64,000 nt of DNA, from the NCBI RefSeq assembly GCF_003285015.1, contig NZ_QMFB01000007.1, positions 186,001 to 250,000 of the forward strand. The letters are read 5' to 3'. A program made the translations under genes and the position numbers. Of the stretch, positions 60,721 to 64,000 are shown piece after piece (position 1 is the first letter of the stretch; each line of letters starts with the position of its first letter). The notes beneath the pieces are model-generated. The model worked only from the letters and a program-made list of their open reading frames with translations. It ran no database searches and was not told the origin of the DNA. The DNA comes from Paenibacillus contaminans. Its GTDB lineage: Bacteria > Bacillota > Bacilli > Paenibacillales > NBRC-103111.

Positions 60721-63105
60721 ATGAATGAGGAGAATACGCATCAAGCGGATCTGTGGTATAGGCTGGCCGAGCGGAAGGCGGCTCAATATTTTGCATCGCT
60801 AAACGAGCAGGTCAAGGAAAGAACCTATGTACCCGCTTTGACAAAAGACTTTCAATTGTGGAAAAAAAGCCATATGGGTCGTAAGTCGCTGCTGCCCATT
60901 ATTTCACAAGCCATTCGAAAACCGGATTCCCGGGATTATCACAACTATATACGCTGGCTGAACCATACAGGCAAACTGGATGGTTACCTGGATAGAAGCG
61001 TCTCTTATATTTACATGCGGGATTTGGGCAAGTCGCTGAAGGATCCCGCTACCCAAACCCGGATTCAGCAAGTAGTTGCCGACGTCAAAAGGTACTTGAT
61101 TCGTTCCACGGCGGCAAACGGGGGAGTGGAGCCGGAATTTATGAGCTTGGTCGGGCTGTACGGTTGGGCCAGGAAGGAAGGGATAGAAACCTCCATAATC
61201 TGGGTAATCGAAAAGCTCAAATCCGTTTCCGCTCACATACCTAAGGAAATGGACGCTGAGAACTCGCTGCGCAAGCTTATCAAAATCATTACCGGCGTTG
61301 TTCTGCATGTAATCGAAGAGATGGGCGATCATACATCTCCTGAGGAACGTGCTAGCAGATTGGATGAAGCGATCCGGCTCGGGTATTCGTACGGTCTGAC
61401 TTATCCTTTTATTGACGATCTGCTCGATTCTCCCGTCTTAACCGTTCGAGAGAAAGAACAATACGGCCGTATGATTCGAACCTCTCTTCTAACCGGTGTC
61501 GTGCCGGAACCAGGGAAATTGGCCGGACCAAACAAGGAATTGATCCGGTACGTACACACCGAGCTTCGTGACGCTTACGTTTATATCAAGAAGCATCAGC
61601 AACCGGAAACGCAGCGCCTTTTTTTCGAACAGTCGTATATCTTTTTTCATGCTCAGGATATGGACCGGATCAAAGAGCTTTCGAATCCGAATTACACGAA
61701 CGAAGAGTTGTATGTGCCGGTCATCTTGAAATCCGCCTTTTCCCGGCTGATAGTCCGGTCTGTTATTCATGCCGCAGCGGACGAAGGCTTCGACCAACGA
61801 ACCTTTTATTACGGCATCTATAACCAGCTTGCCGACGATTTTGCAGATATGTTTGAAGACATGAAGGCAGGCGCGGTAACACCCTTTACGTATTATTTGA
61901 CCTACAGCGGCCAGCGTCCGGACTTGATCAATCCCTTTGAGCTGTATTGGACGGTCATCTCGCATCTGATCCATCACGTGTACGACGATGATGCCAAAAC
62001 CCGGGAAGTGATCCTTGATCGTGCCGTCAACGGTTTAAAACGATGCAGGCAGCGCGTAGGCGCGGAAACGTACAACGAGATCGTAGGTGCGTTCACTTCG
62101 GGAATTCCGGCATTCAATCGACTTGTCCAACAAATGGTCGGCAGAGAGGCCGATGTTAGTTTTTTCGACAAACTGCTCCGAGACCAGATGGTGACCGTTC
62201 TGAAAAACGAGCGAATAGAAAAGCAGCAGTTTCTCGAAAAGGTCAAAACGGTTCGAGAGCAAATCGACAGACTGCTGCTCATTCCAAAGCAGGACGGGAT
62301 TCCTCCGATGAAGGAAGCGATAATCGACGCCGCCAATTACAGTCTCGATGGGGGAGGCAAACGTCTGCGGCCCATACTGGCTTGGGTCATGGGAGTCGAG
62401 GAATACGGGCTTCAGGCAGCCGCGATCGCTCCGCTGCTGAGATCGGTGGAATATATGCATACAGCCTCGCTGATCTTCGACGATTTGCCGTCTCAGGACA
62501 ACGCGACCGTCCGCAGGGGGCGTCCAACCCTACATGAGGTGCACGATAGCGCCACTGCGGAATTGACCGGCCTGTTTCTGATCCAAAAGGCGGTAGAGGA
62601 ACAGGCTTCCCTGGACGGGTTTGAGCCCAAAGTCGTGATGTCCCTGATGCAATATTCGTCGCAAAAAGCGGGGGACATGTGCGCCGGACAGGCGATGGAT
62701 TTGCAATCCAAAGGAAAAGTGCTGACACTGGAGCAGTTAAACGGCATATGTTTTTACAAAACCGGAATCGCCTTCGAGGCCTCACTGGTCATGCCGGCCA
62801 TTCTCGCTAAAGCCGAGGCGGAGGAAATTGCCGGTTTGAAAAGATTTGCCTACCATACGGGAATTGCCTTTCAGATCAAGGATGACTTGCTTGATGCGGA
62901 AGGGGATGTGCATGTACTAGGGAAGCCAGCAGGCAAAGACATCGATAATAGCACCTCGACTTTCGTGACCGTCCTGGGCCGGGAAGGCGCCAAAAAAGAG
63001 ATGTGGGAGCATTACTGCCTCGCCATGAACGAGCTGAAAAAGCTGCCGCGCAATCCCGTATTTTTGAAGCATTTGCTGACTTATATCATTAGCCGGGATA
63101 ATTGA
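60721..63105 (+). CDS. Two-domain polyprenyl synthase/terpene-synthase-like protein
   Basis: A 794-residue protein. The C-terminal half (~530-794) is a normal trans-prenyl synthase: GGKRLRP, first Asp motif DDLPSQD (~586), GQAMDLQ, and second Asp motif FQIKDDLLDAEGD (~719), GKDIDN. The N-terminal half also contains a DDxxD-type FIDDLLD (~230) and a second motif QLADDFADMFED (~369), suggesting a diverged prenyltransferase or class I terpene synthase domain. A fusion could make and use its own prenyl diphosphate. The start ATG 60721 follows GAGGG. Confidence 0.7.
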   Translation: MNEENTHQADLWYRLAERKAAQYFASLNEQVKERTYVPALTKDFQLWKKSHMGRKSLLPIISQAIRKPDSRDYHNYIRWLNHTGKLDGYLDRSVSYIYMRDLGKSLKDPATQTRIQQVVADVKRYLIRSTAANGGVEPEFMSLVGLYGWARKEGIETSIIWVIEKLKSVSAHIPKEMDAENSLRKLIKIITGVVLHVIEEMGDHTSPEERASRLDEAIRLGYSYGLTYPFIDDLLDSPVLTVREKEQYGRMIRTSLLTGVVPEPGKLAGPNKELIRYVHTELRDAYVYIKKHQQPETQRLFFEQSYIFFHAQDMDRIKELSNPNYTNEELYVPVILKSAFSRLIVRSVIHAAADEGFDQRTFYYGIYNQLADDFADMFEDMKAGAVTPFTYYLTYSGQRPDLINPFELYWTVISHLIHHVYDDDAKTREVILDRAVNGLKRCRQRVGAETYNEIVGAFTSGIPAFNRLVQQMVGREADVSFFDKLLRDQMVTVLKNERIEKQQFLEKVKTVREQIDRLLLIPKQDGIPPMKEAIIDAANYSLDGGGKRLRPILAWVMGVEEYGLQAAAIAPLLRSVEYMHTASLIFDDLPSQDNATVRRGRPTLHEVHDSATAELTGLFLIQKAVEEQASLDGFEPKVVMSLMQYSSQKAGDMCAGQAMDLQSKGKVLTLEQLNGICFYKTGIAFEASLVMPAILAKAEAEEIAGLKRFAYHTGIAFQIKDDLLDAEGDVHVLGKPAGKDIDNSTSTFVTVLGREGAKKEMWEHYCLAMNELKKLPRNPVFLKHLLTYIISRDN

Positions 63106-63119
63106 CGTGAGCAACATAA

Positions 63120-63158
63120 CAACAGGCTGCCGGCATAAACGGCAGCTTGTCTTCTAAA
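63120..63158 (+). terminator. Weak terminator after the prenyl synthase
   Basis: GGCTGCCG (63126-63133) pairs with CGGCAGCT, followed by a short T/C tail. It is weak. Confidence 0.45.
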
Positions 63159-63332
63159 GAGAAGTGGAGATCGTACACTTGTAAGGAGGAAGTTGACATT
63201 TACGTTTTAGACAAATAAGCTTAATTGAAAATAAATAGGGTAGATTTGGGAACCTTTTATTTTGTTTTTTCGTTATACAAAAGGAATGATAGAATTTATC
63301 TTCATAGTTATGAATACTCGGAGGGTCGGCCG

Positions 63333-64000
63333 GTGGAATTTATCAAATTAACTTGTCCAAATTGTAATGGAAAAATCGAAAATAAAACAGGGAAAACATT
63401 CAAATGTCCTTATTGTGAAACGGAATTATTGTTGAAGGAGAATAACGTCTATTATGTTGACCAAACGATCAACAACTACTACGGGACATCTCCTGCGAAT
63501 ACGGCAGCACAACCAAAGGCGAATGTAAAGACGGTATTCATTGTGGCGCTCGTACTGATTTGTTCTATAGTCGGCTATTTCCTTTTGACTAACAATAAAT
63601 CGGATGACAGCAGGGAAGTAAAGTTATCGATTCGATCCATGCCTGAGAGCGAAGTCCTTCTGTTCTTTTTGAAAGATATTTTTAACAAAGGTGCTGCTAT
63701 GCCTACAGAAGAAGAAATCGCAAGCATCCGTTATTTGTCTACTCGCAAATATGAAGATCAATGGCACTTTGCGTATAGCTTTGACGATCCGTTCACGAAT
63801 GAGCAAGCTAAAATTTCCGATTATGTCATTACGGATAAGATATTGAATACGCAAAGAATCGAACAAAAAGACTTTGAGACATTTAGCGGACTAACGGAGT
63901 TACATTTGATGAACGAATACGAAATTTCGCAAAGTCGGAAAGTGAGTTTTCGACACTTAAAAGGGTTAAAAGGTTATACGGGCGGCTTTAACGAATCATT
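63333..64000 (+). CDS. Zinc-ribbon membrane protein, cut by the window end
   Basis: At least 222 residues, open to the window edge. It starts GTG with GGAGGG 7 bases upstream. The N-terminal zinc ribbon has CPNCNGK and CPYCE (residues ~8-33). A membrane helix (residues ~70-90, VFIVALVLICSIVGYFLL) is followed by an extracytoplasmic region rich in charged residues. The function is unknown; it resembles bacterial zinc-ribbon-anchored stress proteins. Truncated at the 3' end. Confidence 0.6.
   Translation, partial: MEFIKLTCPNCNGKIENKTGKTFKCPYCETELLLKENNVYYVDQTINNYYGTSPANTAAQPKANVKTVFIVALVLICSIVGYFLLTNNKSDDSREVKLSIRSMPESEVLLFFLKDIFNKGAAMPTEEEIASIRYLSTRKYEDQWHFAYSFDDPFTNEQAKISDYVITDKILNTQRIEQKDFETFSGLTELHLMNEYEISQSRKVSFRHLKGLKGYTGGFNES

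Overview
The window looks like chromosome from a spore-forming Bacillota of the Paenibacillus/Cohnella type. The support is strong AGGAGG-type ribosome sites, a T-box leader in front of a class I lysyl-tRNA synthetase, a YheC/YheD-type spore-coat ATP-grasp protein, many AraC and two-component regulators, and a large set of sugar and glycan genes. No rRNA, tRNA, CRISPR array or complete insertion sequence was seen. The right end cuts a gene.

Region 1 (1-10.8 kb) is a one-strand carbohydrate cluster. It has a ROK repressor with a promoter and operator in front, an aldose-epimerase-like protein, a tandemly duplicated deoxyhypusine-synthase-like protein, a HAD phosphatase, a large glycosidase-like protein, a sialidase-fold protein, a ThuA protein and a Gfo/Idh/MocA dehydrogenase. 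It ends at a clear terminator and has no transporter of its own. Region 2 (10.9-15.2 kb) is housekeeping: T-box-controlled class I LysRS, beta-carbonic anhydrase, mismatch-specific uracil-DNA glycosylase, a YfcE-type phosphoesterase and an unknown protein. Region 3 (15.2-26.3 kb) holds a two-component system divergent from a DUF6220-like membrane protein, AraC plus sulfatase, a CorC/HlyC-type membrane protein, two MDR dehydrogenases, AraC and an SGNH esterase. A small dispersed repeat with terminal inverted repeats occurs three times here, and one copy supplies the stop codon of an AraC gene.

Region 4 (26.3-39.5 kb) begins with a methyl-accepting chemotaxis gene behind a c-di-GMP-I riboswitch. 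A dif-like 11+6+11 bp site and a Xer-type tyrosine recombinase follow. After an amidohydrolase comes a visibly AT-richer block: a two-component system, then an operon of amidase, two sugar-type ABC permeases, an HlyD-like adaptor and a lipoprotein binding protein. Three helically phased direct repeats precede the operon. A second dif-like site and a degenerate group II intron tail lie at its far side, so the block may be a Xer-associated island.

Region 5 (39.5-64 kb) contains YheC/YheD, GNAT, Rrf2, thioredoxin, a VOC protein, a Ser/Thr kinase and a 1447-residue secreted GLUG-repeat protein. Next is a compact RiPP-like cassette: a 33-residue leader-like peptide, an HprK-like kinase, PqqD, an S24/S26-like protease and a nucleotidyltransferase, without lasso cyclase or B2 protease. 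Then come a second two-component/DUF6220 module, an esterase/SDR/DUF2306/RDD operon whose RDD gene is broken by an in-frame TGA, Rrf2 plus a CxxC flavoprotein with paired operator-like palindromes, a methyltransferase, and a 794-residue protein with two prenyl-synthase-like halves. The window ends in a truncated zinc-ribbon membrane protein.

The strongest candidates for an undescribed system are the RiPP-like cassette (49.1-52.2 kb), the two-domain prenyl synthase (60.7-63.1 kb) and the Xer/dif-flanked block with its unusual transporter operon.
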